DNA from: Verrucomicrobium sp.
GTDB taxonomy: Bacteria; Verrucomicrobiota; Verrucomicrobiia; Methylacidiphilales; UBA1321
Length of the DNA stretch: 64,000 bases
Direction of reading: 5' to 3'
Assembly: GCA_017849585.1 (NCBI GenBank)
Contig: JAFIGT010000034.1
Span: forward strand, 43,971 to 107,970
Under the pieces are notes generated by a model, which saw only the letters and a list, made by a program, of their open reading frames with translations, had not been told where the DNA came from and made no database searches. The stretch's first letter is position 1. Every line of letters begins with the position of its first letter. Below are positions 55,104 through 63,054 of the stretch, piece after piece. A program made the translations under genes and the position numbers.

Positions 55104-55646
55104 ATGATGAAAATACAAACTGCTAAACCAAACCCCTACGGAAAAGATAAATCAAAAAATGAACCCAAGCGCGAACAACTCATTGCAGAGTGGGTTACGA
55201 TCGAAAACACTTCCAAAGTGCGAATCGAACTCAGTCGATTAAAATTGGCGCATACGGAATATGATAAAAATGACGATCCCAAACCAAAACCTAAGATTTA
55301 TTGGAACGGAACCGCTGGCGACTTCTTGAATCCGGGTCAAAAATTGCGGATTCATGCTGGGCACGAGCGCGACTGCTCTCTTCTGCAACAGGTCGATATA
55401 GATGGAACGGACCTTCATGCATACACCGAGGAAGGCGAATTCGTACTCAATAATGAGCCTGGCGATGTAATCTACATTTATTTGGACGGCAACGAAGTAG
55501 ATCGAGCTTCGTACACGACTCCTACCGAGGGAGCAGTTCTCATCAGGGAAGGGGCCAAGTTGGTTGAAGTTGCCGCGCCCTTGGCTTCTGCGAAGCCTTG
55601 GGGAGGAGTTCATACGGTTGGCAACAGCAATCAAAAGAGTGCGTGA
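55104..55646 (+). CDS. Lamin-tail-domain (LTD) protein, first gene of the ubiquitin-like operon
   Basis: This encodes 180 residues. From about residue 10 to 138 it matches the LTD pattern: NPYGKD then basic/charged spacer, EWVTIENTSKVRIELSRLKL, NPGQKLRIHAG, and YTEEGEFVLNNEPGDVIYIY followed by LDGNEVDRASY. LTD is an Ig-like fold of surface or nuclear-type proteins in bacteria and eukaryotes. No signal peptide is present, so this LTD protein is probably cytoplasmic. Its C-terminus (GGVHTVGNSNQKSA) is not a typical Ubl Gly-Gly end. It is followed by the E2-E1 gene after three bases. It could be the modification substrate, a scaffold or a sensor. Confidence 0.8.
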   Translation: MMKIQTAKPNPYGKDKSKNEPKREQLIAEWVTIENTSKVRIELSRLKLAHTEYDKNDDPKPKPKIYWNGTAGDFLNPGQKLRIHAGHERDCSLLQQVDIDGTDLHAYTEEGEFVLNNEPGDVIYIYLDGNEVDRASYTTPTEGAVLIREGAKLVEVAAPLASAKPWGGVHTVGNSNQKSA

Positions 55647-55649
55647 TCG

Positions 55650-57242
55650 ATGCGCCATATGTATGACTTGGACGCTGTGCGACAATTTCTAACCGAAAAT
55701 GGCGCACAGCATCTACCCGATAACGATCCCGTTCTTCCCCATGAGTGTCGCGGCACGGAATCTTGGTTGATGCCTTGCGCATGGAAGAATTGCGCACAGG
55801 TTCTTGTCAATTTCCCAGAGCATTATCCGGACTGCTCCCCAAAGTTATACTGGCCATCCAATATTCCCCGAGAAAAACTAATTCCACACATTAATAGACA
55901 AGGCAATATCTGCGTAAGAGAAGATCATGTGGTTGTTAATCCCTTCGATCCAATTGCAGAGCTTCAAGATGTCCTCAAAAAAGGCCAGAAAATAGTTGAA
56001 ACAGATTTATCAGAAGAAGAAATTTTGGCGGAAGTTGAAGACGAATTAGCGGCTTATTGTAGCGGAGAAAACTACCTCATTCATTTTCTACCCGAACACT
56101 TGGCAACCGAAATGTGTGTTCTGAAGAAGGCTAAAGGAAAACTGTGGGAAACAGTCGATTTCCCACGTCAAATATCTCTCTCTCAATTTGATGGTTTTGG
56201 AATTTGCTTGGGGCTAGATCAACCTCAAATCCTTTCGTTCATACGAGCACCACAAACGCATCTTTTGAATTCCAGTGAAATTCGCTCTCGACTGGTCGAT
56301 GCTTCAAATTTCATTTCTGATCGCGCCGGAAGCTCCAAGGCCATTGAACTTTTTTTAGTCCTGTCCATTGTGACAAAAAAGGGTGTTGTACGGGTTTGGG
56401 CTGAGTTAGGAAAACTCCGAATTAAAAGAAAAAGCCCGGAGGAATTGCTGGTAAACCTATTGGAAGCCATTAATACTTCATTCCATTTTTGCCTCGGCTC
56501 AGAGGACTTGAGCACAAATCGATTAATGCGACGCTCCAAAGGTTCAACATTCAAAGAAGATACCCTAAAGCAACGCGTGGCTATCGTAGGCTGTGGCTCT
56601 TTAGGGGGATTCTTAAGTGATCACCTTGCCCGCAGCGGAGTATCCAATTTATTATTAATTGATAAAGGCATGTTGGAACCTTCGAATTTAGCGAGGCACC
56701 TTCTAGATCGTGAGTTCTTGTATAAATTCAAAGCAAGGGGCCTTTGTGAGAAAATTAAATCTCGATTTATTGATTCCAATGCAATCGCCTGTTCGGCTGA
56801 TTTTCGCTCAAATGAAGCGCAACAAGCTCTCAAAGAGTTTCATCCAGACTTGGTAGTTTTCGTGACCGGCGACACTAATACCGATCTAACAGCAGCAAAT
56901 GCCGCTCTTCAGGAGAAAAAGTATCCAAGGTGTTTCATGTGGATAGAGGGCGCAATGATTGCGGGACATATTGTTTTTGAACCGATGGAAGCCGACGATT
57001 CCACAATGATATTTTTACATCCGGGTGGAAATTATAAGCATCACGGGAATCACAATCTTCAGATGCAATACGAGGCTGGTTGTCAGACCGCGTTTACGCC
57101 GTATTCGGCCATAGACATGAATCAATTTGCACTTTTGTCATGTCGCCAAATTCTCTCGTGGCTAGAAACAATGCCTCGTATACCGAGCGCTCTCCGATGG
57201 AATATCGAAACGTTGAAAATGGAAGTAATGGCTCATGCTTGA
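55650..57242 (+). CDS. E2-E1 fusion: UBC-like conjugating domain plus ThiF-type adenylyltransferase
   Basis: In 530 residues, the N-terminal E2-like domain (about 20-120) contains LVNFPEHYPDCSPKLYWP and HINRQGNICV, with Cys88 at the position of the E2 catalytic cysteine. A linker with FPRQISLSQFDGFGICLGL follows. The C-terminal E1-like domain (about 300-520) has the Rossmann motif VAIVGCGSLGGFL (about 310-322), LLLIDKGMLEPSNLARHLL with the ATP-contact Asp/Asn/Arg, and candidate E1 Cys478 in YEAGCQTAFTPYSA. The layout equals Cap2 of type II CBASS and related prokaryotic E1-E2 fusions. It overlaps the JAB gene by eight bases. It should activate and transfer a protein onto a target. Confidence 0.88.
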   Translation: MRHMYDLDAVRQFLTENGAQHLPDNDPVLPHECRGTESWLMPCAWKNCAQVLVNFPEHYPDCSPKLYWPSNIPREKLIPHINRQGNICVREDHVVVNPFDPIAELQDVLKKGQKIVETDLSEEEILAEVEDELAAYCSGENYLIHFLPEHLATEMCVLKKAKGKLWETVDFPRQISLSQFDGFGICLGLDQPQILSFIRAPQTHLLNSSEIRSRLVDASNFISDRAGSSKAIELFLVLSIVTKKGVVRVWAELGKLRIKRKSPEELLVNLLEAINTSFHFCLGSEDLSTNRLMRRSKGSTFKEDTLKQRVAIVGCGSLGGFLSDHLARSGVSNLLLIDKGMLEPSNLARHLLDREFLYKFKARGLCEKIKSRFIDSNAIACSADFRSNEAQQALKEFHPDLVVFVTGDTNTDLTAANAALQEKKYPRCFMWIEGAMIAGHIVFEPMEADDSTMIFLHPGGNYKHHGNHNLQMQYEAGCQTAFTPYSAIDMNQFALLSCRQILSWLETMPRIPSALRWNIETLKMEVMAHA

Positions 57243-57708
57243 ATTTAGAGCTCAGTCAAAAAAGATTCTGTTAAGTACGGAGGCGGAAAAATTAATTAGA
57301 AGCTACTGGCAACGTCCCGGCCAATTTGAAACGGGAGGCGCACTGGCTGGCATGATTCTCCGCGACGAAACAATCGTAATAACACACGCCATGGTGCCTT
57401 CGGCTAAAAATAAGGCAGGTCGATTTTGGCTGTTACAAGATCGGGAAGCTCAGCAATTATGGGTGGATAAAATCTTCAGAGAAACTCGAAAACAGTCTAA
57501 TTTCGTGGGAGAGTGGCACACCCATCCAGCGTCTAAAGTTACTCCTTCGGGCCCTGATAAAAAGCGGATGGATGATTTATTAAAAACTAGCCGCCTTGAG
57601 ATTGATTTTTTAGTCGGTCTTATCGTTGGCATGGATCAAAAAATTCACTGCTGGATTCAGCATAAGCGGCGCTCCCAAAAAGGATTTTGGTTTGTTGGCA
57701 GACACTGA
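57235..57708 (+). CDS. JAB/JAMM metalloprotease (deconjugase, Cap3-like)
   Basis: This encodes 157 residues with the complete JAMM zinc site: Glu32 in FETGGALAGM, then VGEWHTHPASKVTPSGPD with H95, H97, and Ser105/Asp108 at the standard spacing. The motif is intact, so catalysis is expected. It would remove or process the conjugate made by the fused E2-E1. The start ATG overlaps the E2-E1 stop (ATGCTTGA). In type II CBASS the analogous Cap3 trims the conjugate. It is about 27 bases before the membrane-protein gene start. Confidence 0.92.
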   Translation: MLEFRAQSKKILLSTEAEKLIRSYWQRPGQFETGGALAGMILRDETIVITHAMVPSAKNKAGRFWLLQDREAQQLWVDKIFRETRKQSNFVGEWHTHPASKVTPSGPDKKRMDDLLKTSRLEIDFLVGLIVGMDQKIHCWIQHKRRSQKGFWFVGRH

Positions 57709-57734
57709 TTCCTAATATTTCCGGCCCAACAATA

Positions 57735-58574
57735 ATGAGCATTTTTAATCCAGAAAATGTCAGTCTGTTTAGTTTGCTAATATCAGCATTGGCACTGTTG
57801 GTTTCTCTTTTGGCAGCGCAATACGCACGAGATGCCGTGCGAGAAGCTAGGAAGACGAGCCTTGCCGCCAATCATCAAAAATACGTAGACCTTATAACCA
57901 CTACGAAACGCTCACTTGAACCATGTCTCGGCGAATTCAGACAAGAAGCTTCACGCATTTATCCCGAAATTCTTCATCTTTTAGATGGGTTTCGTTGCCG
58001 TTCGGAAGGATTTCTGCGACACGTAGCTTGCCGTTATTGCCAAACCCATGTTGACGATTTTTCCCGCAAGATTCAATCCATGCAGGAGTACAGGATGTAC
58101 CATTATCCCATAAATCTTTGGGAAGTTGAGCTGGATGAACCCGAAAATCCAGAAATTAAGGAAGTCGTAGAAATGGTTCCCCACGAGATGCGCCCCCAAC
58201 TCTATCGCGATATCCAAGATTTGTTGAAACCGTATTGGACTGCATTCGACGAGTTAAAGCCACAGATCGAGTCGGCCAAAAGTGATTTGGAAGCTGCCTT
58301 ACAAAAAAGTCGACTTGAAGAATTTCCCCTGATGCTCAGTCCAAAGATATACAAAAGCTATCTTGCTTTGATCAAAACCTACCGATTGCTTCTCGACTAC
58401 GACATATTTCAAGCTCGTCCAGAGAGTGGTCGCGATGAGCCACCTGAGGGATATGAGGTATCAATGCTTTTCTATTCGGTGACAGTGCTGATGTTGGTTT
58501 CCCACTCCTATCAATGGGAAACTGACCCAGATAATTTCTCTGCCAAGAAGCTGTTCTCAAGGGTTCTCGGATAA
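57735..58574 (+). CDS. Membrane-anchored helical protein, fourth gene of the ubiquitin-like operon
   Basis: This encodes 279 residues from the ATG at 57735 (MSIFNPENVSLFSLLISALA), one N-terminal transmembrane helix (about 8-28), then a basic coil (QYARDAVREARKTSLAANHQ) and a long helical cytoplasmic or periplasmic domain. No enzymatic motif is visible. The placement after the E2-E1 and JAB genes makes it a candidate effector (membrane-acting) or target. A longer frame upstream overlaps the JAB gene and is less likely to be used. Confidence 0.65.
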   Translation: MSIFNPENVSLFSLLISALALLVSLLAAQYARDAVREARKTSLAANHQKYVDLITTTKRSLEPCLGEFRQEASRIYPEILHLLDGFRCRSEGFLRHVACRYCQTHVDDFSRKIQSMQEYRMYHYPINLWEVELDEPENPEIKEVVEMVPHEMRPQLYRDIQDLLKPYWTAFDELKPQIESAKSDLEAALQKSRLEEFPLMLSPKIYKSYLALIKTYRLLLDYDIFQARPESGRDEPPEGYEVSMLFYSVTVLMLVSHSYQWETDPDNFSAKKLFSRVLG

Positions 58575-58774
58575 TCTTGTAAGGCCTTTACCATGTTTTG
58601 CGAGTAACCGCTGCCATGGAAGCGGTCATCCAGCGATTCGATAGCCAAGATCATGAATACCACAGATGAAATCGCTTCCCGACTAATACTTTAGCACTCG
58701 AAGCGACTCTCTAGTTCGTTCGCTATTCGCTATACCGCTACTAGTCTCATACAAGGACTATCCTAGCCGGGTAC

Positions 58775-58794
58775 TACCGCGTAACGGTATTTTT
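58775..58794 (+). terminator. Weak hairpin-plus-T-run after the cargo operon
   Basis: TACCG and CGGTA pair around CGTAA (58775-58789), directly followed by TTTTT. It is short but in the right place to end the cargo transcript before virB10. The 244-base gap also contains CTACTAGTCTCATACAAGGA, which has TAGT-type words like those near the oriT-like region. Confidence 0.45.
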
Positions 58795-58795
58795 C

Positions 58796-58825
58796 GATTC
58801 ATGATGAAATAGTTCATCGTGAATC
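58796..58825 (+). promoter_or_regulatory. Hairpin overlapping the virB10 start codon
   Basis: GATTCATGATGAA (58796-58808) and TTCATCGTGAATC (58813-58825) pair around ATAG with one G-T-type mismatch. The right arm contains the GTG start codon of virB10 (58819-58821), so the folded RNA would hide the start. Confidence 0.65.
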
Positions 58826-59832
58826 CAAATCCCAGAGCTTTTCTCAACTGGTTTAAAACCAAAACGGGCAATCAGGTTCTCTTCTACATTCTAGTAGGCA
58901 TCACCTGTACGCTACTCGGCGGATATTTCGCCATTCACAAATCCACACCTGCACAAGCGGAAAAGGACGCTTCTAGTGACTCTCCCTCCAATACGGAGTC
59001 AGAGTCCTACAGGTGGAACATACCGGCCCTGAATTATATTGGCATTGCTGGCCCCACTAATCCGTCTTCGACTACTTCGCAGCCAAGACCACTCCCCATT
59101 TCAATATACAATGCGGAGTCTACAGGGTCGGAAGTGTCGGAGAACTTCGCTCCCTATGGCCGCCTCATTCCATGCCAAACCATCGTTACGATTGATTCGG
59201 CGAAAATCGAAACGCCGATCATCGGATTTGTCACCGAAGACCTTTATCATGATGGCCGTTTAATTATCCCAGCCGGTGCGGAAGTTCATGGCAAAGCGCA
59301 AACCGACCGCTCTCGCGAACGCATCGCAAGCGCCACTCAATGGATGGTTGTCTGGCGTACGACCGACCAGCATAACGGCGCGGAACTTCCCTTGGCCGGT
59401 ATTGCTCTCGACATGGAGCGGAATTACGCCAACGGAACATGGGCCTTAACGGATGGTTCCGCAGGACTGCGCGGCGACATCATCAAAAGCGATAATCTCG
59501 CTGAGATTAAACTTTTTGCCGCCACCTTTCTTTCCGCTGCGGCGTCAGGACTGGAGGATACCCAGCAAACTATTAATCCGCTAACTGGCAGTAGCGGTCG
59601 AACCGCCATGGATTCCCCCAAGAATGCGGCATTGCAAGCGACGAGCTCCGTAATTAGCGAGTATGCCCGGCAAATTCAGGATTCCATCAAGCGGGATGGT
59701 TTTTATGTCCGCGTTCCAGCGGGCAAACAATTTTACCTCTACGTCACCCAAACCATTGACCTCGATTCGGCACGTCGTGGCCAATCCAAACTCAAGGAAT
59801 CTGCCCCCAAGGAAAGGAATTTACTCCGATGA
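58819..59832 (+). CDS. virB10: VirB10/TrbI-like T4SS core protein
   Basis: This encodes 337 residues with GTG at 58819. A cytoplasmic N-tail, a transmembrane helix (NQVLFYILVGITCTLLGGYF, about 18-37), a Pro/Ser/Thr-rich linker, and the VirB10 beta-barrel region (LIPCQTIVTIDSAKIETPII and GRLIIPAGAEVHGKAQTD) follow. Near the C-terminus FYVRVPAGKQFYLYVTQTID is the outer-membrane antenna region. VirB10 links inner and outer membranes of the T4SS. It is 5 kb away from virB9, on the far side of the cargo. Confidence 0.9.
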   Translation: MNPNPRAFLNWFKTKTGNQVLFYILVGITCTLLGGYFAIHKSTPAQAEKDASSDSPSNTESESYRWNIPALNYIGIAGPTNPSSTTSQPRPLPISIYNAESTGSEVSENFAPYGRLIPCQTIVTIDSAKIETPIIGFVTEDLYHDGRLIIPAGAEVHGKAQTDRSRERIASATQWMVVWRTTDQHNGAELPLAGIALDMERNYANGTWALTDGSAGLRGDIIKSDNLAEIKLFAATFLSAAASGLEDTQQTINPLTGSSGRTAMDSPKNAALQATSSVISEYARQIQDSIKRDGFYVRVPAGKQFYLYVTQTIDLDSARRGQSKLKESAPKERNLLR

Positions 59833-60479
59833 AATGCTCGTACTTCTACCACCTGCTATGGCCCTGCCTATTTTTGACCGCTTGCGGCACGACCAAAACG
59901 ATTGTTGAAACCGAAGTTCCGATACAGGAGAACGCCGTTCCAAACCTTGCCGTTGATACCAATGGGACTGACAGCATACGCTCTTCGGAGCAACTCAAAG
60001 CCTATCCGGTTGGACGTTATCAAGACCCGAATCGGCCCGAGGTCATGCACGAAGCTCATACGATTTATCGTGCCGAGACAACACCTCACTGGAATTTGAC
60101 TCCCAATGCGCCCACGGCTGTGCCGCTTGGTCCTGCCACCGCCACAGCAGACGTTCCCAATCAGACCACAGTCCTTACCGGCGAACTGGAACAGAAAATT
60201 CGCGAGCAAACGCAGCTCCTTCAGACCACCTACGAGCAGAACGACCGACTGACCCAGGAGATTCACAAGTTGGAGGACAACACCGCAAAAACGCAGGCCA
60301 TCCTTGCCGCCAAGGAAAAGTTAGAGAAAGAGATGGCTGAGAAGGAAGCTGAACTCGAAAAGCTCCGCCAACAAGAATCTGCCGCCAAACGCCAAGCCGA
60401 CGAACGCTGGTTTATTCGACGCTGGTGGGATGGCGCGTGGAACTACATTCAACCCCAATCCACCAATGAAAGGAAATAG
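59829..60479 (+). CDS. Coiled-coil lipoprotein of the transfer operon
   Basis: This encodes 216 residues with a lipoprotein signal (WPCLFLTACGTT, Cys about 19). A proline-rich middle precedes a coiled coil (about 120-190, ELEQKIREQTQLLQTTYEQN to LEKLRQQESAAKRQADERW). It overlaps virB10 by four bases. It may be an envelope-spanning or entry-exclusion protein; no family is recognised. Confidence 0.65.
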   Translation: MKCSYFYHLLWPCLFLTACGTTKTIVETEVPIQENAVPNLAVDTNGTDSIRSSEQLKAYPVGRYQDPNRPEVMHEAHTIYRAETTPHWNLTPNAPTAVPLGPATATADVPNQTTVLTGELEQKIREQTQLLQTTYEQNDRLTQEIHKLEDNTAKTQAILAAKEKLEKEMAEKEAELEKLRQQESAAKRQADERWFIRRWWDGAWNYIQPQSTNERK

Positions 60480-60485
60480 CAGAAC

Positions 60486-60743
60486 ATGACACATATCACC
60501 GTCGCGTTGCCCGATGATGTCGCGCAACAGTATTACAATGCCTCCGAGAAGCTCGCCAGCTACCTCGGTGAGAGCGGGCCACCGCCGACTCCACAAACAC
60601 TCATGCGATTTACCCTGTCGCGTTTTACCGGCGACGACATTGTTGAAAACTTTGATCGGACCGTCCGCAATCTGGTCGGTGCTCCCGTACCCGATGAAGA
60701 GGACGTGTGGGTATTCGAGCCCCAGTTTGATCGCGCTTCGTAG
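60486..60743 (+). CDS. Small hypothetical protein (possible ribbon-helix-helix)
   Basis: This encodes 85 residues. The N-terminal segment THITVALPDDVAQQYYNASEK has the beta-strand-plus-helix pattern of ribbon-helix-helix DNA-binding proteins, followed by a flexible part and an acidic C-terminus (PDEEDVWVFEP). It is six bases after the lipoprotein gene. A DNA-binding or toxin-antitoxin role is only an idea. Confidence 0.5.
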   Translation: MTHITVALPDDVAQQYYNASEKLASYLGESGPPPTPQTLMRFTLSRFTGDDIVENFDRTVRNLVGAPVPDEEDVWVFEPQFDRAS

Positions 60744-60821
60744 TCGAAGCTGTGCGAAAAAGCCGTCCGCTTCCGCACGCTAAATAAACGAAACGGCGCA
60801 CATCCTGATCGGACCATTACC

Positions 60822-61232
60822 ATGAAGCCCAAAATACAACCGCCAGATCTTCCCGCGCAGCATCAAACCCAAACGACGCAGTTTTCGGTCAATCCCAAGA
60901 TCGACGCAGAAATCAACGAGTTTATGGCAGCCAACCCCGATTTGGTGCAGAGCTATCGGACGTTGGTCTCTCAATTCCCTGAACGTGCCGTGCGCAAGCT
61001 GGCACTTCAACAGATGAACAAACAGAACCGGATGAACAAGCAAACGCAGCGGGAAATGCCGCAGGTCCAGCAATGGATCGACAGTCGACCCGGCATGCGG
61101 GAGCATCTCACCTCAATTGTCGATGATGCCAACCCCCGAAATCGCGAGGCATTTTTGGTGAGATTGGCCAAGCGATTCAAAAACAACATCGACTTTCGTC
61201 CTGCGGCTCCCGGTGCTAAAATGTCGCAGTAG
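60822..61232 (+). CDS. Hypothetical helical protein, end of the transfer operon
   Basis: This encodes 136 residues, basic, mostly helical (DAEINEFMAANPDLVQSYRT, KLALQQMNKQNRMNKQTQR). No signal peptide. No family is recognised. It lies 78 bases after the previous gene and is followed by a strong hairpin, so it probably ends the T4SS transcript. Confidence 0.6.
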   Translation: MKPKIQPPDLPAQHQTQTTQFSVNPKIDAEINEFMAANPDLVQSYRTLVSQFPERAVRKLALQQMNKQNRMNKQTQREMPQVQQWIDSRPGMREHLTSIVDDANPRNREAFLVRLAKRFKNNIDFRPAAPGAKMSQ

Positions 61233-61260
61233 TAAGCTCAAGTTAGAAGAAAGGTCAATG

Positions 61261-61309
61261 CGCCAGCATCGGTTGGGGGCCAAACATCCGGCCCCAACCC
61301 CTGCTGGCG
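61261..61309. terminator. Strong 20-base-arm hairpin after the transfer operon
   Basis: CGCCAGCA-TC-GGTTGGGG pairs with CCCAACC-CC-TGCTGGCG around AACATCCGG. The stem is GC-rich and nearly complete but is not followed by a T run, so a Rho-assisted or processing signal rather than a classic terminator is possible. Confidence 0.6.
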
Positions 61310-61406
61310 GTTTCCCATTCAGGGCGACCAAGACGCGGTTGCGTTGCTGCGGTGCTCGTACCTGCGCCCTTCGCTCCGCTACCACGTCTTCGTCGTAGGC
61401 GGCATA

Positions 61407-61607
61407 TTACCGCAGTATTCTTGACTCGTTCTTTTCTCGAATCAGACCCTCAATAATGTCGAGCTGTCGCTTCCACCAACACACTCGGCCCGATGAGACC
61501 ACCATTGAGCCAATCAGGCCAATAGCAAGCAGGGTTCCAGCGTTTTCAACGCTGCCATGCGTGTTTTTGCGTTGGTACTTTTTGTGGTTATCTTTTTCGA
61601 GGAGCAA
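61407..61607 (-). CDS. Possible small membrane protein (weak call)
   Basis: A TTG-started frame of 66 residues on the minus strand contains one hydrophobic segment (AGTLLAIGLIGSMVVSSG) between charged ends. There is no convincing ribosome-binding site and it faces the caspase-like gene. It may be spurious. Confidence 0.25.
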   Translation of the reverse strand: MLLEKDNHKKYQRKNTHGSVENAGTLLAIGLIGSMVVSSGRVCWWKRQLDIIEGLIREKNESRILR

Positions 61608-61692
61608 ATAGAGACGTTCTATAGATCTGTATAAATGTTATTGCTCTAAATTAAAAAGCGTGTTACGCATGTTTCTCATGTGGGATATAACT

Positions 61693-62361
61693 ATGGAGAG
61701 CGCGGGGCAAGAGCGCCGGAAATGGCGAGCTGGCCAGAACGATTCTATTAAGGCTTTAGCTGAGCGTGTCTTCCTCGCTTCAGAAGAAGCAGGGTACTGG
61801 CTCTACAGCGAAACATTGTCGAAGTATGTTTCACATGACTCAGAAATAGTGGACGGTCATACCTACAGCGTTCCGAATGTACTCCTCTCCTGTAACTTTT
61901 TGCGACCACCTGGAGAAACGAGACCTGTATTCATTGCGTCCGGAGAGGGCGGACAAGCAGCCAGTGAGATCACAGCGCGTCATCAGGGAAAGATGATTCA
62001 TCGAATCGACTATGCTAAAGACTTAATCCAAGGCATAAAAGATCATCGAAAAGATTTATGGGGTCTTCTAATTTACGGCCACGGTGGCCAACAAGGCTAC
62101 GTTGGAGATGGCTCATGGAATGAAGGAGAATATACGACTCAGGATGAAATACTCTCATTGCTGAGCGGCACGTATCGAATATCGTGGGCAAATCTCCGAG
62201 AGTGCTATAGTTTGGCGGGTACGTTTAAGGAAAAATGGGAATGCGTGGCTCTGCATACTTACGGATTTATTGGCATCAATGCAGCGGGTATTGATCTTAA
62301 TAACCTGTGGGACCCTAACGCTAAGTTAATCCCTCCGACCCATGGAACAAAGATAAGGTAG
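61693..62361 (+). CDS. Candidate caspase-fold (CHF clan) protein
   Basis: This encodes 222 residues from the ATG at 61693, preceded by GGGATA; in-frame upstream starts exist. The fold pattern is of caspase-like peptidases: a hydrophobic strand ending in the catalytic-type His-Gly, LLIYGHGGQQG (His130 counted from this start), then about 40 residues later a strand with Cys, ANLRECYSLAG (Cys171). The spacing fits C13/C14/C25-type enzymes. No other domain is visible. It is three bases before an ankyrin lipoprotein gene, with which it is probably co-transcribed. Catalysis is unproven. Confidence 0.45.
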   Translation: MESAGQERRKWRAGQNDSIKALAERVFLASEEAGYWLYSETLSKYVSHDSEIVDGHTYSVPNVLLSCNFLRPPGETRPVFIASGEGGQAASEITARHQGKMIHRIDYAKDLIQGIKDHRKDLWGLLIYGHGGQQGYVGDGSWNEGEYTTQDEILSLLSGTYRISWANLRECYSLAGTFKEKWECVALHTYGFIGINAAGIDLNNLWDPNAKLIPPTHGTKIR

Positions 62362-62364
62362 TGC

Positions 62365-62787
62365 GTGGCTAGATTATTCAGCGTCATCTTGGCAATCGCA
62401 ATCTGCCTAAGCTCTGGGTGTATTCCTTTTGTATCATCCCCAAATCGCAATTTTGTCTTAGCCGAAGCCGCCAGCAAGGGAGATGTGGCAGGTGTTGAAA
62501 AGGCGCTGAAAAATGGAGCCGATGTAAACTCACGCCCAACAATGTCGGATGATAGTAGGGCTGGCGATCCAACGATCCTCATGATAGTCGCCCAGCAAAC
62601 AACTAACGATGAATCAATGCGACTTGATGTTGTTAAACACTTACTCGAACAAGGAGCTAACCCGTGGCTTACAGATACCCAAGGCAAAACCGCTCTAGAT
62701 TATGCCATACGGTGTAATGCCAAGATTGCCAGCTTTCTTTGGAAATACATGCTGGATCATCCTAAGAGCAACTACCAAGTTCCCTAG
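62365..62787 (+). CDS. Ankyrin-repeat lipoprotein
   Basis: This encodes 140 residues with GTG at 62365. A lipobox (AIAICLSSGC, Cys about 19) is followed by two or three ankyrin repeats: AEAASKGDVAGVEKALKNGA and VVKHLLEQGANPWLTDTQGK-like segments. It is three bases after the caspase-fold candidate. Ankyrin lipoproteins are typical of interbacterial immunity or toxin-neutralising proteins; here it could protect against or deliver the neighbour. This is inference from context. Confidence 0.65.
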   Translation: MARLFSVILAIAICLSSGCIPFVSSPNRNFVLAEAASKGDVAGVEKALKNGADVNSRPTMSDDSRAGDPTILMIVAQQTTNDESMRLDVVKHLLEQGANPWLTDTQGKTALDYAIRCNAKIASFLWKYMLDHPKSNYQVP

Positions 62788-62992
62788 GTAACTATAATTC
62801 ATTGACTACATTTGTTCCCATCCCCGTCATGAGTCCGACGGGCATCACGCCAGCTCGCTAGGGGCGTGATCCGTGGTTGGGTTGCATGCCGCCTGTTTAG
62901 GTGACATCTAGATCTGGAATGAATCGGATTTTTCCACAACTGTACAGAGCCGACTACCGTACATGGAGTGAGCTTGATAGATCTTATGCCAG

Positions 62993-63054
62993 ATCCTAGC
63001 GCTCAAATGGATAGAGCATCGGTTTCCTAAGGCGAAAAGGGCATTTTAGCCCCA
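62993..63054 (+). other. tRNA-Arg(CCU)-like remnant in a 400-base gene-free region
   Basis: The region 62788-63189 has no credible gene. Within it, GCTC (63001-63004) and GAGC (63014-63017) form a D-stem; TCGGT then TTCCTAA gives an anticodon loop with CCT at 63026-63028 and a partly matching stem GGCGA; and GGGC/GCCC forms a T-arm-like hairpin. The acceptor stem does not pair and two extra bases follow position 9, so it is not a functional tRNA as drawn. Truncated tRNAs often mark integration sites. A hairpin ATCACGCC/GGGCGTGAT also occurs near 62844-62872. Confidence 0.35.

Noticed and set aside
55104..58574. Type II CBASS operon
   Set aside because: E2-E1 and JAB genes match Cap2/Cap3, but no CD-NTase nucleotidyltransferase (GS...D-x-D motif) or known CBASS effector is found next to them; calling it CBASS would overstate the evidence.
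61213..61398. 61-codon frame over the strong hairpin
   Set aside because: It is arginine/cysteine-rich translation of a structured non-coding sequence.
31397..62361. Integrase or replication initiator of the conjugative element
   Set aside because: None seen; therefore I cannot say whether it is an ICE or an integrated plasmid.
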